Below, one piece after another: positions 1-11,318 of a stretch of DNA of 64,000 bases (positions are counted from its first letter, which is position 1; each line of letters opens with the position of its first letter). A program made the position numbers and the translations under genes. Source of the DNA: Eucommia ulmoides (Eukaryota > Streptophyta > Magnoliopsida > Garryales > Eucommiaceae); NCBI GenBank assembly GCA_016647705.1, contig CM028333.1:28370743-28434742 (forward strand), read 5' to 3'. The notes beneath the pieces were generated by a model, which saw only the letters and a list, made by a program, of their open reading frames with translations, did no database searches and was not told the origin of the DNA.

Positions 1-858
1 ATATTTTTTTTATATTAAGTAATAAGTATTAAAAAATTAAGTGAATCACACATCACTTAAAATTTTAAATAATTTTTTACGTGAACCTTATTTTTTAAGT
101 GTTTACTTATTGGAAAAATTAGAGAAAACTTCACATTTACCATTAAAATTAAAATGGATCTCTCCTTGCAAGCTCATATTGAGAAAATATCACTTATATA
201 TTTATTATTTAAGATAAACTCAAATACATATTCTTTCACTATATCAACAACAACATAACAAATGGAGGGATGTAAATGTTACTGCCTTGCAGCAATATTA
301 ATGACAGCATAATGAATAAGGAGATACAAATGTTGTTATACAACAACAATGTTAACCATAGTATAATGAATGGGGGATGTAAATGTTACTGTACAACAAA
401 TATTTACCATATGACAATTGGATTTTTCTGTAAGATTAAATGGCTACATGAATATAAGAATGAATTAGTAATGGGTCTTGGGGCTTATTATAAAATGTTC
501 TTACTTAATTTTGTTACCAAACACACTTAATTTGATAAGTACTTTATGCATTCAATTTTAAATGCTTAATTAGGTTATCAAACGGGGCATGAAAAACCAA
601 TGAATAATGTTAAATGTAATAAATCAGAAATGTACCAAAATAATTGTTTTACGTTTTAGCCATATAAAACGATGAAAAATTAAATTAGATTGTCATTGAA
701 ACAAGTTATTTATTTAGTTTTTAATCTTTGGAATAAGTATTTAGTCTTAATATCAACTACATTGAATTTATTGAATTAATCTTATCTGAATATGAAATAT
801 CATAATTAATCTTAACTAAAAAAATTAAGAAATAAGTTAAAAATAAATTAATAAAGAG
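1..858. other. AT-rich intergenic DNA, no gene seen
   Basis: No convincing coding sequence. A short local duplication is visible: GGGATGTAAATGTTACTG occurs at about 267-284 and again at about 374-391, about 107 bp apart. The stretch around 480-592, read on the minus strand, begins with a G-rich end followed by TTTGATAACCTAATTAAGC. This resembles the ends of plant MITEs, but I could not find a matching opposite end. Confidence 0.5.
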
Positions 859-1872
859 TGTTGATGTCAAATTTTGGTCGACACTAATAGTATGGCCCGG
901 CCAGCCTTGTGGGATGTTGTGGAGCTCCGGGATGGAAGTCCCTGACCTGAGTAGCTTTTTATCCGCGGAGAAACCTCTGGCCGGAAAAGGGAAGACCGAC
1001 TCCGGGAAGGGGTTGAGAGCCTTTCAAACCAGGAAGAGGGGGAGCAGAATGCTTGGTGATCCCTGAAGAGATGAACTAGCACTTTGAATTTGAGTAGTTT
1101 CGGGAAGAATCAGTACCTAGAAACCAGCATGAAGGACTTGTAGGGTTTTTCCGGCGTGAGAATCAATGTACGGGGGAAAAAATACATAATGGAATTTTCG
1201 AGAAGAGCGGAGTAAGAGTAATGAGCCAAATTCATCTACTTCTGAGCAATTATATGCTCTCCTTTTTATAGGTAAGGTGGTGGTTAGTTTAGGAGCTAAG
1301 CAAAGGTTTAATGTCCCCTCAATGATCATATCATTGTGGCCACTTGGTTTGTAGCCAATGGAGGTATGACAAGGAGCTCTTATTTTGGTCATATTTAGAA
1401 GGTATTGGAAGATATTTTGATTGGGGGAAGAGAGTCATAATGATGATTATTGATATTTTAGGACAATGTGAGATATTTTGGGGGTAATGTGGGATATTTT
1501 GGGATAATCAAAAGGTGGAAAACCGAGCTAACTTGGGGACAAACGAAGGAAAATATTGCCCTACTACGGTTGGGATGAGGAGGTGAGTTATTGCCCTTCC
1601 CGAACGGACGGAGACAAGAAGGGTGGGGGCGTTGCACCGATAGAGAACGCTGAGATGGAGAGTGGTTGCCTATCCCAGCGATGGCTTGCAAATCACCCCA
1701 TGCAGCGTCAAGCCTTTCGGGGCGACTGGTAATGCTGAGGAGATTTCCCTTATCGGTATATTTCTTACACTTAACCTTCTAGTGCGCTTTGAACTTCGGA
1801 TTTTGTAGGGAATCGAGCACACGTGGCGGTCTTTGATTGGGTGTATTGGAGTGACTATTTTTACACCCATCA
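859..1872. mobile_element. Solo LTR (1,014 bp) with 5-bp target duplication
   Basis: The segment begins TGTTGATGTC and ends ACACCCATCA, the TG...CA termini of an LTR. It is flanked by a perfect AAGAG duplication at 854-858 and 1873-1877. It is richer in GC than its AT-rich surroundings and contains no coding sequence, primer site or second LTR. This is the structure expected after recombination between the two LTRs of an element. Near its middle (about 1463-1508) a short GGGATATTTTGGG-type motif is repeated. Orientation and family cannot be decided from the LTR alone. Confidence 0.8.
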
Positions 1873-1877
1873 AAGAG

Positions 1878-2417
1878 TAAAAAATAAATTATTTTATAAA
1901 TAGGATAAAGAAATAAAAACAATAAAGAATAGAGAACTAAAAACCCTAAAATAATTTGTTGTTAGAATTTGATAATTTTGATACCTGACGTCAATTGGTT
2001 CCTCAATTTCAACTGGAGTATTTTCTAATTTTTCATGTGTCATAATTAGGTTGGATGAAACGTAGGACGACGATTAGTCAGCTTTTATAACGAGAGCAAA
2101 ACGACGTCGTGAAACCTTAAATTCGTGGACAGGAATGGCTGGGACGTAGCAGTCACAAAATCAGCAAGGGACCCACTAACGATTACTCGCCGCTTCAAAA
2201 CATCGGCTCGGCTGTCAACTTGGAAGTGGCATTTGCTTAGATTGTGCTGGGGTAAAAAAAAATATTTGAAGGAAGGATTTGATTTGTTCAAAAGATTTTA
2301 ATTTTTTTTTTATAAATTTTTTATTTGAATATTTATTAAAAACAATTGTAAAATCTCTTAAATCTAAAAAAAAAAAGATAAAATGAGGATTGATAAATTC
2401 TTTTGTTTTAACTGTTA
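1878..2417. other. Intergenic DNA, no gene seen
   Basis: Mostly AT-rich. A 10-bp perfect palindrome ACGACGTCGT at 2101-2110 lies in a slightly more GC-rich patch (2050-2230). I see no coding exon with supporting features. Confidence 0.4.
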
Positions 2418-2424
2418 CTAGTTT

Positions 2425-2449
2425 TAGACCCGCATAATATGCGGGTCTA
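2425..2449. other. Hairpin: 11-bp inverted repeat around a 3-nt loop
   Basis: Arms TAGACCCGCAT and ATGCGGGTCTA pair perfectly around AAT. In an AT-rich neighbourhood this GC-rich stem stands out. Its position next to CTAGT on the minus strand suggests the terminal hairpin of a Helitron. Confidence 0.7.
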
Positions 2450-3178
2450 GAAAAAATTATATTAGTATATATTTTTTATTTGAATATTACATGTACAATA
2501 ATTGATCGTTTAATTTTATATTTAATTTATCTTATGAAAATATGAAAAAAAGAAGAAGTTAATGCTTAAAAATAAAAATAAAAAAATTGTAAGCTAAAAA
2601 ATAAATAATATCAATCTCTGAAATAATTATTATTCATCACTCACATTTATTTTTAGAAAATAGTATATAATAAGTAAACAATCTCTTAGATGATTTTTCA
2701 AATTTTCTATTTTCTTTAAATAATAGTTTTAAAATAAGCTAATATGTCTTTTTTTTTTTTTTTTTTTATATATATTGTTTAAAAGTTATATGTAACTAAT
2801 TGATGGAGAAAGATAATTTTATTTTATTAAATGGTTGAAAAGGGAGAGATAAATGAAGAAATAAGTTTACATATAATTAGTTATAATGAAAATAATTTTC
2901 AATTAAAATATGGATAAATTTTAGTGAAGGTTTTAGTCATTGTCATTGGAAAAGCTTACAATGATATTCTCTGTCATTTGAAAAATATCTCCGACCTTTA
3001 TTTCTTTTGATATTAAATATAAAATTACATATTTATCCTTGATACTATATTATTAAAAAATTAATTAAAACTATCTAATAAAAAATTACTCTTATAACCC
3101 TTTTAAAAGAATTATAATTTTGGTTTTTAATTCTATTTATGTAAATATATTCATAATTTTTTTAAAATACTTTTTAAA

Positions 3179-3410
3179 TCAAATGATGGTTTCTACATTT
3201 TTTTAAGTATTTAAAAAGTACTTCGTGCTGTTTTTTTAGAATTTAAAATTATTATGAGAATTAAAAATTGTTGATTTATGTAATATATTTTCTATTTTAA
3301 TTTGTTTTTTCCTTTTTGAGATCAAACGATGGTTTTTTTGTATTTTTTGAGTACTTAAAAAGTACTTGCTGCTGAAATTTTTAAATTTAAAATTACTCTA
3401 AAATTAAATA
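3179..3410. repeat. Degenerate direct repeat, two units about 140 bp apart
   Basis: The segment from about 3179 (ATCAAATGATGG, then TTTAAAAAGTACTT and TGCTG) recurs from about 3321 with the same order of motifs and several substitutions. It lies inside the possible Helitron. Confidence 0.5.
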
Positions 3411-3560
3411 TTTTTATGTGTGTGAAATTTAATTACACTTCATATATAAGTTGTTTAATTTAGTTTTTTTTTTTTTTTTTTGAATTATTTGGTGAAGTTT
3501 TCGTATAAGATTTTATTTGCTAATACTTTTACTTGATTAAAAAATATTAGACTTGTAGAT

Positions 3561-4085
3561 TTTCTATTTGTAATTATAACTATTTTTTGAAATTAAAATA
3601 ATTATAGATTTTAATATTATTATTATTATTTTATTTTATTTTGTGAAATTTTCAAAAGACTTGAATGAGGCTTATTGATGAAAAAAGAAAAAGGAAAAAA
3701 AAACATAAGAACTTAGGAAGAGATGGTAATAATTAATGAAACAAAAAATGAAAACTCACCAAAAAATTTGAAGAAGTCATTTTCAAACCTTATAAAAGTT
3801 TCTCTCTCCTTCCACTTTTATATTTTTCTATTTGTAATTATAACTATTTATTGAAATTAAAATAACTATAGATTTTAATATTATCATTATTTATTTATTT
3901 TTTGTGAAATTTCCAAAAGATTTGAAGGAGGCCTATTGATAAAAAAAAGAAAAAGGAAAAAAAAAACATAAAAACTTAGGAAGAGATGGTAATAATTAAT
4001 GAAAAAAAAATAAAAACTCACCAAAAGGCTTGAAGAAGTCATTCTCAAACGTCATTGAAAGCTTCTTTCTCCTTCCACTTTTATA
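3561..4085. repeat. Tandem duplication, unit about 264 bp, two copies
   Basis: Copy 1 (3561-3824) and copy 2 (3825-4085) share the same order of words: TTTCTATTTGTAATTATAAC, then a T-rich and A-rich block, AACTTAGGAAGAGATGG, GAAGAAGTCATT and CTCCTTCCACTTTTATAT. The copies differ by scattered substitutions and small indels, so the duplication is not recent. Confidence 0.8.
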
Positions 4086-4261
4086 TATTAGTATTATATT
4101 TATAAATCCATCAAATGGGGGATTTCTAGCTCATATCTTTTGCCTTCCAAATCTAACCACCTTTGCGCCGTCGACTACCGCTACCCGCTGTACCTGACCC
4201 CCGTCGCTGCCTACCGCCACCATTGACCACAACAGTGATAATGGTTATCTTAGGAGATAGA

Positions 4262-4493
4262 TGAAAATAAAATATACAATACACCCTTAAAATTCAATGA
4301 TTTTTAAATTACATTTACAAATATTTTATTTATCCAAATAAGAGAATTATAAAATTACACGATCAAATTATTTGTCTAAAATAGTTATTCAAATAAAAAA
4401 TTTGTAAATAATAGAATTTCAAAATCCAAAATTTTGAAATCTCATCATTTACAAATCCCTTGTATTTATCAAATCCTTTACCCAACCGTAACC
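4262..4493 (-). mobile_element. Relic of a PIF/Harbinger-like element
   Basis: Read on the minus strand from 4493, the sequence starts GGTTACGGTTGGGTAAAGGA and continues with motifs shared with the terminus and subterminal part of the complete element at 16398-17457, for example a GTGTAATTTTATAATT stretch and a GATTTTGAAATTCT stretch. A TTA trinucleotide follows the terminus at 4494-4496, matching the TAA-type target of the complete copy. The opposite end was not found, so the left limit is approximate. Confidence 0.5.
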
Positions 4494-4539
4494 TTACTGT
4501 TTTAGTTCTTTTTAGATTTCAATTAATATTTGCATTGAA

Positions 4540-4566
4540 ATATATATATATATATATATATATATT
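4540..4566. repeat. (AT)n microsatellite
   Basis: A run of alternating A and T of about 26 bp. Confidence 0.9.
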
Positions 4567-5529
4567 TAGTCAATTTAATCTTAAATTTCCAAAAATTGAC
4601 AACTTGAATATATGGATGATAATTATTGAAATTTCAAATTAAATACTTAAATAATCAATAAAGTAAATTAATAGTACTTAAACAATTTCAATGTAAATGT
4701 TAATTAAGCATATGCAATAATTCAAGATTTTGGAAATTCTATGAACGTTAACAGTATATATATTAAAACAGATTACGAATATGAAAAATCACAAAACAAA
4801 TGCAAGGTGTGAGTATTCACAAACAAACAAAAATAGAAACAAATTGAGGATGTGAATGCTCACAAAACAAAAATTGCAGGTTTACAAAACATTAATAAAA
4901 GAGTTAGTCAATTATTCAAACGATGAAGAAATACAAAAATGGATTGAGGCTAAAGTTTATTTCTATACCCTTAAAGCATATGTGTGCCCCTAAATAGGTG
5001 TTAATAGTTGAATGGACGTCTTCCTCACAGGATATGGCGATCTCAAATTCCTAATACAAGCACTTCAAACCAAAACTTTTAACGAACTAAACTTGTGTTT
5101 GAAATTTCACAAATTTCTATATGTAGTGTGCTTCTTTGATAATATGTAGTGATAAATGACCTGAATCAAACTATTCAAAATTAATGTAAAGTCTCATATT
5201 TATAGAAGATCAAGAGGTACCAACGAATAGGTGCAATTTTTCATAATTGAAAAGGCACTTGTTCAGTGTGAATGTTCACCAAACAGTCACTAGTGAGCAG
5301 AAGTGAACATTTATTGGCACTAGTTTAATCTCAACTGCCACCAACGTTTATTAACTACTCAACGTCTATAAACTGTCACATTTTATTTAAATATTTTTAA
5401 TTTAATTTTTAAATAAAAATTTCCCGAAAAATTAATACTATGATTGGTCAAGATCTGACCTGACCTAGGTCTGAATCGAATAGAATCAATCGAATTGACC
5501 CGACCTAGAACCCAAACCCGAATCGGTTT
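4567..5529. other. Intergenic DNA, no gene seen
   Basis: AT-rich with no supportable coding sequence. A patch at about 4790-4890 has loosely repeated ACAAACAAAA motifs. The left part of a copia LTR could extend into the right end of this stretch. Confidence 0.4.
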
Positions 5530-5976
5530 GGTTCGATCGGACGAATAGACGACGATGGCACACGCATATGGTTAAATATGCCTTGCAACGTAAAAAAGAC
5601 TACATGCCCAAAGGGTTTTCCCCTTACTCTCAACTTGGAGCTTGATATAATGCTCAAGTTCTTCCTCCATAATTAACGTGAGATTGTTATTCTAGTTTAG
5701 TCTTCAACCAACCTCAAGTGTGTATTTTGAGAGTTTAAATCTCATTAAAATTTTAATTATTTTTTGCATACAAATATACTACATTGATACCAAACAACGA
5801 GAAATATATTGGAATACTAACCCGATTAATTGCCATCTTGTGGTCTTCCACTTTATCTCATTCAATTAATTATTTCGCATTATCACATACTAATTTGGGC
5901 TTATAAAATTATTTGTGAAAGTTACTTTATTATTTTTTTGAATTTCGCTGCGTTCACATAAACAAAATTCCCTTCA
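5530..5976 (-). repeat. Probable 3' LTR of the Ty1/copia remnant (outer limit uncertain)
   Basis: On the minus strand a purine-rich tract (5987-5977) is directly followed by TGAAGGGAATTTTG starting at 5976, the expected polypurine tract then TG start of a 3' LTR. It lies at the right distance downstream of the copia RNase H coding. No second LTR copy is in the window, so the outer (left) end is only estimated. Confidence 0.45.
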
Positions 5977-5987
5977 TCCCCCCACAT
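5977..5987 (-). other. Polypurine tract of the copia remnant
   Basis: Minus-strand ATGTGGGGGGA abuts the TG start of the presumed 3' LTR. In LTR retrotransposons this tract primes plus-strand synthesis. Confidence 0.55.
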
Positions 5988-6597
5988 TAATAAGATTGAC
6001 TAAATAAATGTGCATATGCAATGTTGACACACTATAAAGAGTTCAAAATAGAAAGTAACTACATCGAGATAGGTAGCTTTTGGCCTTGAACCTTTTCCAG
6101 TAAAAGACTGTCGGTTTTACTTGCCTAACCAATGAACACGATATCTTGAACTGTTCAACCATTTGTGTAAATCAAGACAATAGAATTCACATAGGTAGTT
6201 CTTAACATAGTCAGTTCACTGGTTGTCTTCATTTTGGCATTGAACATCCTCGTATTCCAATCAGTGTTTCAGATAATTTAGCCTTCTCATTCTTAGAGAA
6301 TCATCCTTGTTCTTCACTTATCTAGGTGATTACCTATCAAAAGTATCCTATATACCCTACTTGAATTTTTTAAGCTATATGAATCATTAAAAACAAAGTT
6401 ATCCTTAACACTTACATTGTTTCATCCTAGCAATAGGTATAAGACTTGTAGTCTTATCGTAATTTTCTTAGTCCATACATAATTAGGTTGTCCCTTTGAA
6501 CCTAGATCTTGGGATCTCAAGTCAATTAAGTTGTGTTTCCATTAAGGTGACTATTTAGTTGTAGAATTTAAGCTTATTCCCCTCGATGAGCATTATA

Positions 6598-7960
6598 CTA
6601 TCTCTTTCTTGTTAAACCTTTGGTTAGCAGATCCACAATGTTATCTTTTAACTCTACGTAGTCAATAGTGATAATGCCATTTAAGAGTAACTGTCGAACG
6701 GTATTACGTATGCATCTTATGTGCTGATACTTACCGTTGTATATATTATTATGTGACCTACCAATTGTAGATTGGCTATCATAGTGTATACAAATAACTG
6801 CCATAGGTTTTGTCCACATTGAAATATATTATAGAAATTGACGAAGCCATTATGCTTCTTCACTTACTTTGTCTAAAGAATTCTCAGATTCAATTGTAGA
6901 CCTTGCAATATACGTCTGTTTGGAGGATTTTCAGAAGACAACCCCATCTCCAGGTGTAAATATGTATTCACTTGTGGATTTGACATCTTTACAATTTGAT
7001 ACAAGTATAGAATCTTTCCTCAGATTCCTTCTATTTGCTTGTACCTTTAGCTACAAGTTTACATTTGTATTTATCAACTAATCCATTTGCTTTAACCTTT
7101 TTTCTAATATCCACTTACACCAAATGGGTTTAGAACTAGTTGTTGATCCACTAGCTCCCATTTATGATTTGCAAGATGGATTCAATTTTACTATTTACAT
7201 CCTCTTTGAAGCTCTTTTACGACCAAATGATTTTCTTGTCTTAGCCATCTTACTACATCTAGGTACATTATCTTCCGAGGATATTTCATCTTGAACTGTA
7301 CTAATTGTAGTATCAAATGTTCTTTTCGAAGATCTTGACTCTCGAGGAGTCTTACAAAAAAACATAACATCACAAAATAAGGCATTTCTGGATTCTATTA
7401 TTGTAATCTCAGACTTGTGAACTAAAAATCGATAAGCACTGTTGTTATGGGCGTACACAATAAATATAAAACCAATTGTTTTGGGTCCTATTTTAATTCT
7501 TTTAGGAATAATAACTGCCACCTTAGCAAGACACCCCCACACTTCAAAGAATTTGTAAGTAGAAGTTTTACATTTTCATATTTCATATGTAGTCTTGTCC
7601 AATTTCTTATGTGGCAACTTGTTGAGAATGATATTGGCGGTAAGAAATGTTTATCCCCATATGTTTTGGGATAAACTAAACCTTATCAACATAGCATTTA
7701 TAATTTATTTTGAAGTTCGATTTTTTCTCTAAGCAACTCTAGTTTGCTGATGTGAATGAGGTATAGAGGTTTGATAACTAATTCCATGTTGAGCACAGAA
7801 TTTAACAAATGGTGATTCATATTCACAACCTCTATTACTACGAAGAAATTTAATTTTTTTGCTAGGTTGATTTTCGACTTTGTTCTTGTATTGCATAAAT
7901 GTTTTTAAGACTTGATCTTTACTCCTTAGAAGATAAACATAGCAATATATAGTGCAATAA
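6598..7960 (-). pseudogene. Ty1/copia pol remnant (integrase, RT stub, RNase H)
   Basis: Minus-strand translation in shifting frames gives, from 7960 downward, an integrase core tail (LRSNRGCEYES; HGISYQTSIPHSHQQ) and the copia post-integrase region (7195-7542, WGCLAKV, PKRIKIGPKTIGF, SAYRFLVHKSEI). An RT beginning follows (about 7190-7040, VDKYKCKLVAKG), then RNase H (about 7000-6598, VVFWKSSKQTYIARSTIESEF and YDSQSTIGR, ending DLLTKGL). The RT stub runs straight into RNase H, so the RT core with its catalytic motif is deleted. The order INT-RT-RNase H is diagnostic for Ty1/copia. Several frameshifts and stops show it cannot be expressed. The upstream gag and 5' LTR are absent; the breakpoint is near 7960-8040, where plus-strand Tat-type sequence starts. 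Confidence 0.85.
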
Positions 7961-8039
7961 ATAAAAGTAATAAAATATTTTTTACCACCTCTAGATGTAA
8001 CAATACAAACCTAGATGGACCCTACCATTGCTACATTGA

Positions 8040-9215
8040 AGATAACACCCATTTTGAGGACCATTCAGAGGCTAGAAAGATGAGGTACCGAGAAATGAGG
8101 TATGCCATCATCGATGAGGTATTCTACTGAAAGTTGTTCTAAGGACCTCTCGATGTCTCTAACCAGAAGAGGCCTAGTATGTGCTCAAAGAAATTCACAA
8201 GAGAGTGTGTGCCAACTACTCATGGGGTAGAGTCCTGGCACGCAAGATCATTCGTTATGGTATTATTGGTCAAAGATAGTCGAGGATACGGTGGAATTCA
8301 TGAAGAATTAAGACAAATGCCAAAGATTCTCGTTGCACCCTCACATGCCACTGACCACTCTTTAATGTCGAGCCGGTGACTATTCACTAACTAGGGGATC
8401 GAATTGCTCGGCCCCTTCCTGCAATTGAGAAAATTCCTAGTTACCATGATTGACTACTTCATCAAGTGGGTTGGGACTAAGACCTTAGGATGCATCACCA
8501 AGAATAAGATTTGCGATGTTACGTAGAAGAATATAGTCTGCCGGTTTGGTGTACCTAGAGCCATTGTCTCTGACAATGGGACACAATTCGATAATTCGTT
8601 GTATATTGAGTTTTGTACGAGGCTTGACATTTGAATATACTTTACATCCCCCAACCAACCTCAGTCTAATGGGCAGGTGGATATGACAAATCACACCATC
8701 CAGCATGGATTGAAAAACAAACTCGACCGTTCGAAGGTCAATTAGGTCAATGATCTACCCTTGATATTGTGGGCTTGCTGTACTACATCCCGTACACTGA
8801 CAGGAGAGACCCCATTTGCGATGAGCTTTGTGTCGGAGGTCATCATCCCTGCAGAAATTGGGCTACCAATGTTCAAGAAAGTAGTGTCCTTTAATCCCAA
8901 AAAGAACGAGGCTATGCTTTTCCTTAACCTCGATTTGTTGGAAGAGAATAGAGAGTAAGCCTGGATCCGACAAGTGGCCTATCAGCAAAAGATCGCCTAG
9001 TACTATGACCAGCGAGGCTGAACTCTTTTAATGTCGTAGACTTTGTCCTGCGAAAGGTGACCTTGGAAACCCAGGAACCAAGAAGGTCCAAAAAACTTGG
9101 ACTGACCTAGGAGGGACCATACAAGATGACCCGAGTGGCAAGATCAGACACCTATGATATAGAAATCGAAGACATCGTATTGTTTAGGCATTCTTGGAAT
9201 GCCAAACAATAAAAC
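8040..9215 (+). pseudogene. Tat-type Ty3/gypsy integrase remnant
   Basis: Plus-strand translation in several frames gives a decayed zinc-binding region (about 8160-8350), the integrase catalytic core and the C-terminal domain. The core includes a first-Asp region near 8445 (TMIDYF), FGVPRAIVSDNGTQFDN at about 8541-8592, and the third acidic site at 8680-8682. The following stretch RTLTGETPFAMSF...EVIIPAEIGLP (about 8790-8870) and LNLDLLEENRE is typical of the Tat branch. The third catalytic residue, normally Glu in NGQVE, reads Asp here. Frameshifts and stops are frequent. RT and gag are missing, so this is a 3' fragment. Its 3' flank continues to 9611 and, beyond element A, from 15886. Confidence 0.8.
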
Positions 9216-9611
9216 ACTTCCATTGTAAAGAGGGAAAAATTGCATTTTTATATCCAAGTGTACAAATTTGTATGATCAATGCAGTGTCTTCGGTGCACTA
9301 TGTATGGTGTAATCTATTTTACTAATTTTCATCCGTCCACATCTCAAACACTAATCTATAGGAAGCTTACCCCGACGCCGAGCACCGAAGGTGAACCCTC
9401 TCCACAGGTTAACAATCCACACCCAAGGACCGACCAAGACCATGTACTACGGGAAGGGCACTGATAGAGTCCGAAGGCCTACAACGGATAGTGACCACCT
9501 AATAAAGTCGACCACATGTCACGTATAAAAAAAGTGAAAGGGCCCCTCGATGGACTTAATTTGGGAGAAGTTGAAAGGGCTCCGGAATAGGCCCAAGTAC
9601 AATTAACCTAC
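9216..9611 (+). other. 3' flank of the Tat-type remnant
   Basis: More GC-rich than the surroundings and without coding sequence. It joins 15886-about 16068 once element A (9612-15880) and one copy of its target duplication are removed. It is probably the 3' untranslated region of the Tat-type element. Confidence 0.5.
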
Positions 9612-11318
9612 TGGTAGCGAATTATTTATTATTGCGACAATACCGCAAGTATACAGGTCAAGTTTTAATAGTATAGGAAGTGAGTAGAGTTGTCGTATCT
9701 ACAAGGATTAGTTTAGGTCATCGCTAAGAACCACGATTGTCGTAACCTAACTTTATCTAGACATCCAGATTTTGGGTTTTTATAAAAATAAACTAAAACA
9801 AATATAAATACAAAAATAAAATAAATTATGGATTATATATGCACAAATGTTCTAGGGGCTTGATTTCGTTTCGTTATTCCTATGTTTTCCTATTAAGTAA
9901 TCATTAGTTGATTCCGTTTATTGAATAATCAAGGTCCTCATGCTATTGCTCTCTCACTACTTCTCCCAAGCGTCAGGTGAGAGAATATGTAAACACTTCA
10001 ATACTGATATCCCTATCTTGTATTTAGGTGAAAACATTCGTTAAACCTGACCTTATAGATTACGCAAACTCTAAACATCTCCCGATCTATTAAAGTTTAC
10101 GTTGTGTTTAACCTAAGTCCGAACTCGAGATTACCTCTCCCGAGTGTCAAATCCCTAGTTCTTAATTCAACCAAAATATCGTATGTGAGCATAAATTAGA
10201 AGCATTAAGAAGGCAAATACAATTGAATAGAAAACCTAGTTGGTAAATCTAGAACTTGATCAACTCCCAATTTCACAAAATCTTAAATTCCCAACTAGAT
10301 TACTTCGGTGTTAATTTTCTCCCGGACTCACAACAACCTAAATTATGCACTCCCCGTTTCGGTTATGAATTCAACCTCTCCTGAATATAAAATTCACAAC
10401 CTAAAATCGACTAACTCATTGGCTACATGAATCAAACACATTATGCCTAAGAGAAACATAAAATGGACTTAAATCTAATAGTTAACAAAATAATTTAACA
10501 CGATTCAAACGAGACTGCATCAAGTCCTAGATCTAGATTACAAACACAACATAGAACAATCCAAAACTAATCTTTTCAATAAATTCGTAAATGTAAACAT
10601 ATTCAACACAATATTACAAATACAAAATCAAATCAAGATTAGGGAGAAGAAAAATGAAGAGAAAATCTTATAGTGAGTTTGAGCTTCAAATCTTCAACTC
10701 CAAGCATGGATTTGTGCTTCCAATGGTGTTTTCCTCTCTAATTCCACCTCAAATCTCCATACCATGAGGTGTTTTCCTCCCAAATCTAGCCCAAAAAATT
10801 CCTTACCTATGTTTCTCTCTCTAAAAATTGCCTTCCATGGGTATGGAGGCTTAAAGGGGTATTTATAAGGGTCCAAAGTTAGGGTTTTGGGGCTTCTTTC
10901 TGATATAGGCTGAAGGGATCACGTTGCAACGCGGTATGGGTACACTGCCAAAAATGTGCGTTTTCTCGCTGCAGTGTAGTTTTTAGCAGTTCCGACGTCG
11001 GTTCATATTTTGGCCGTAACTTTCGCGTTCGAACCCGAGATTATCTAGTCTTTTCAATAAATTTGTAAATGTAAACATGTTTTGAGTTGTTCCAAAATCG
11101 GATTGAATCGTGATCAAAATTGGCCTAAAGTTACAACACTTGCATGCATGACTGACCGTAATAACCCAAATCACCTCTTTTTATCACATTTTCGCATTTT
11201 CTTCTAATTATTTTTAATTTCTACAAAACAACACCAAAAACACATTAAACTAATAAAAATAATTGAAAATATTTAAATTCAAAAGTACTTGATTTGTTGG
11301 TATATAAATCACTCATAA
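9612..11318 (-). repeat. 3' LTR of element A (1,707 bp)
   Basis: Begins TGGTAGCGAATT on the plus strand and ends CACTCATAA, where the other copy has CACTCATCA. It aligns along its full length with 14148-15880 with many substitutions and small indels. The terminal CA is mutated here. Confidence 0.9.

Larger units (their letters stand above)
2418..4122 (-). mobile_element. Possible non-autonomous Helitron
   Basis: Read on the minus strand, a hairpin with 11-bp arms (2425-2435 and 2439-2449, 3-nt loop) is followed by a short A-rich spacer and then CTAG with a T after it at 2421-2417. That is the layout of a Helitron 3' end. At the other side, around 4073-4122 on the minus strand, the sequence has the TATATAAAAGTGGAAGG look seen near plant Helitron 5' ends, but I could not fix the TC terminus; 4122 is a guess. 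No Rep/helicase coding is present, so the element would be non-autonomous. The interior is very AT-rich and contains internal duplications. Confidence 0.35.

Noticed and set aside
867..1873. Minus-strand open frames of 67-91 codons
   Set aside because: They lie within the solo LTR, which has clear ends and a target duplication. No recognisable protein domain.
2085..2291. Minus-strand 68-codon frame near the ACGACGTCGT palindrome
   Set aside because: The composition is mixed and no domain or splice structure is visible. It could be a gene-proximal leader, but there is no support.
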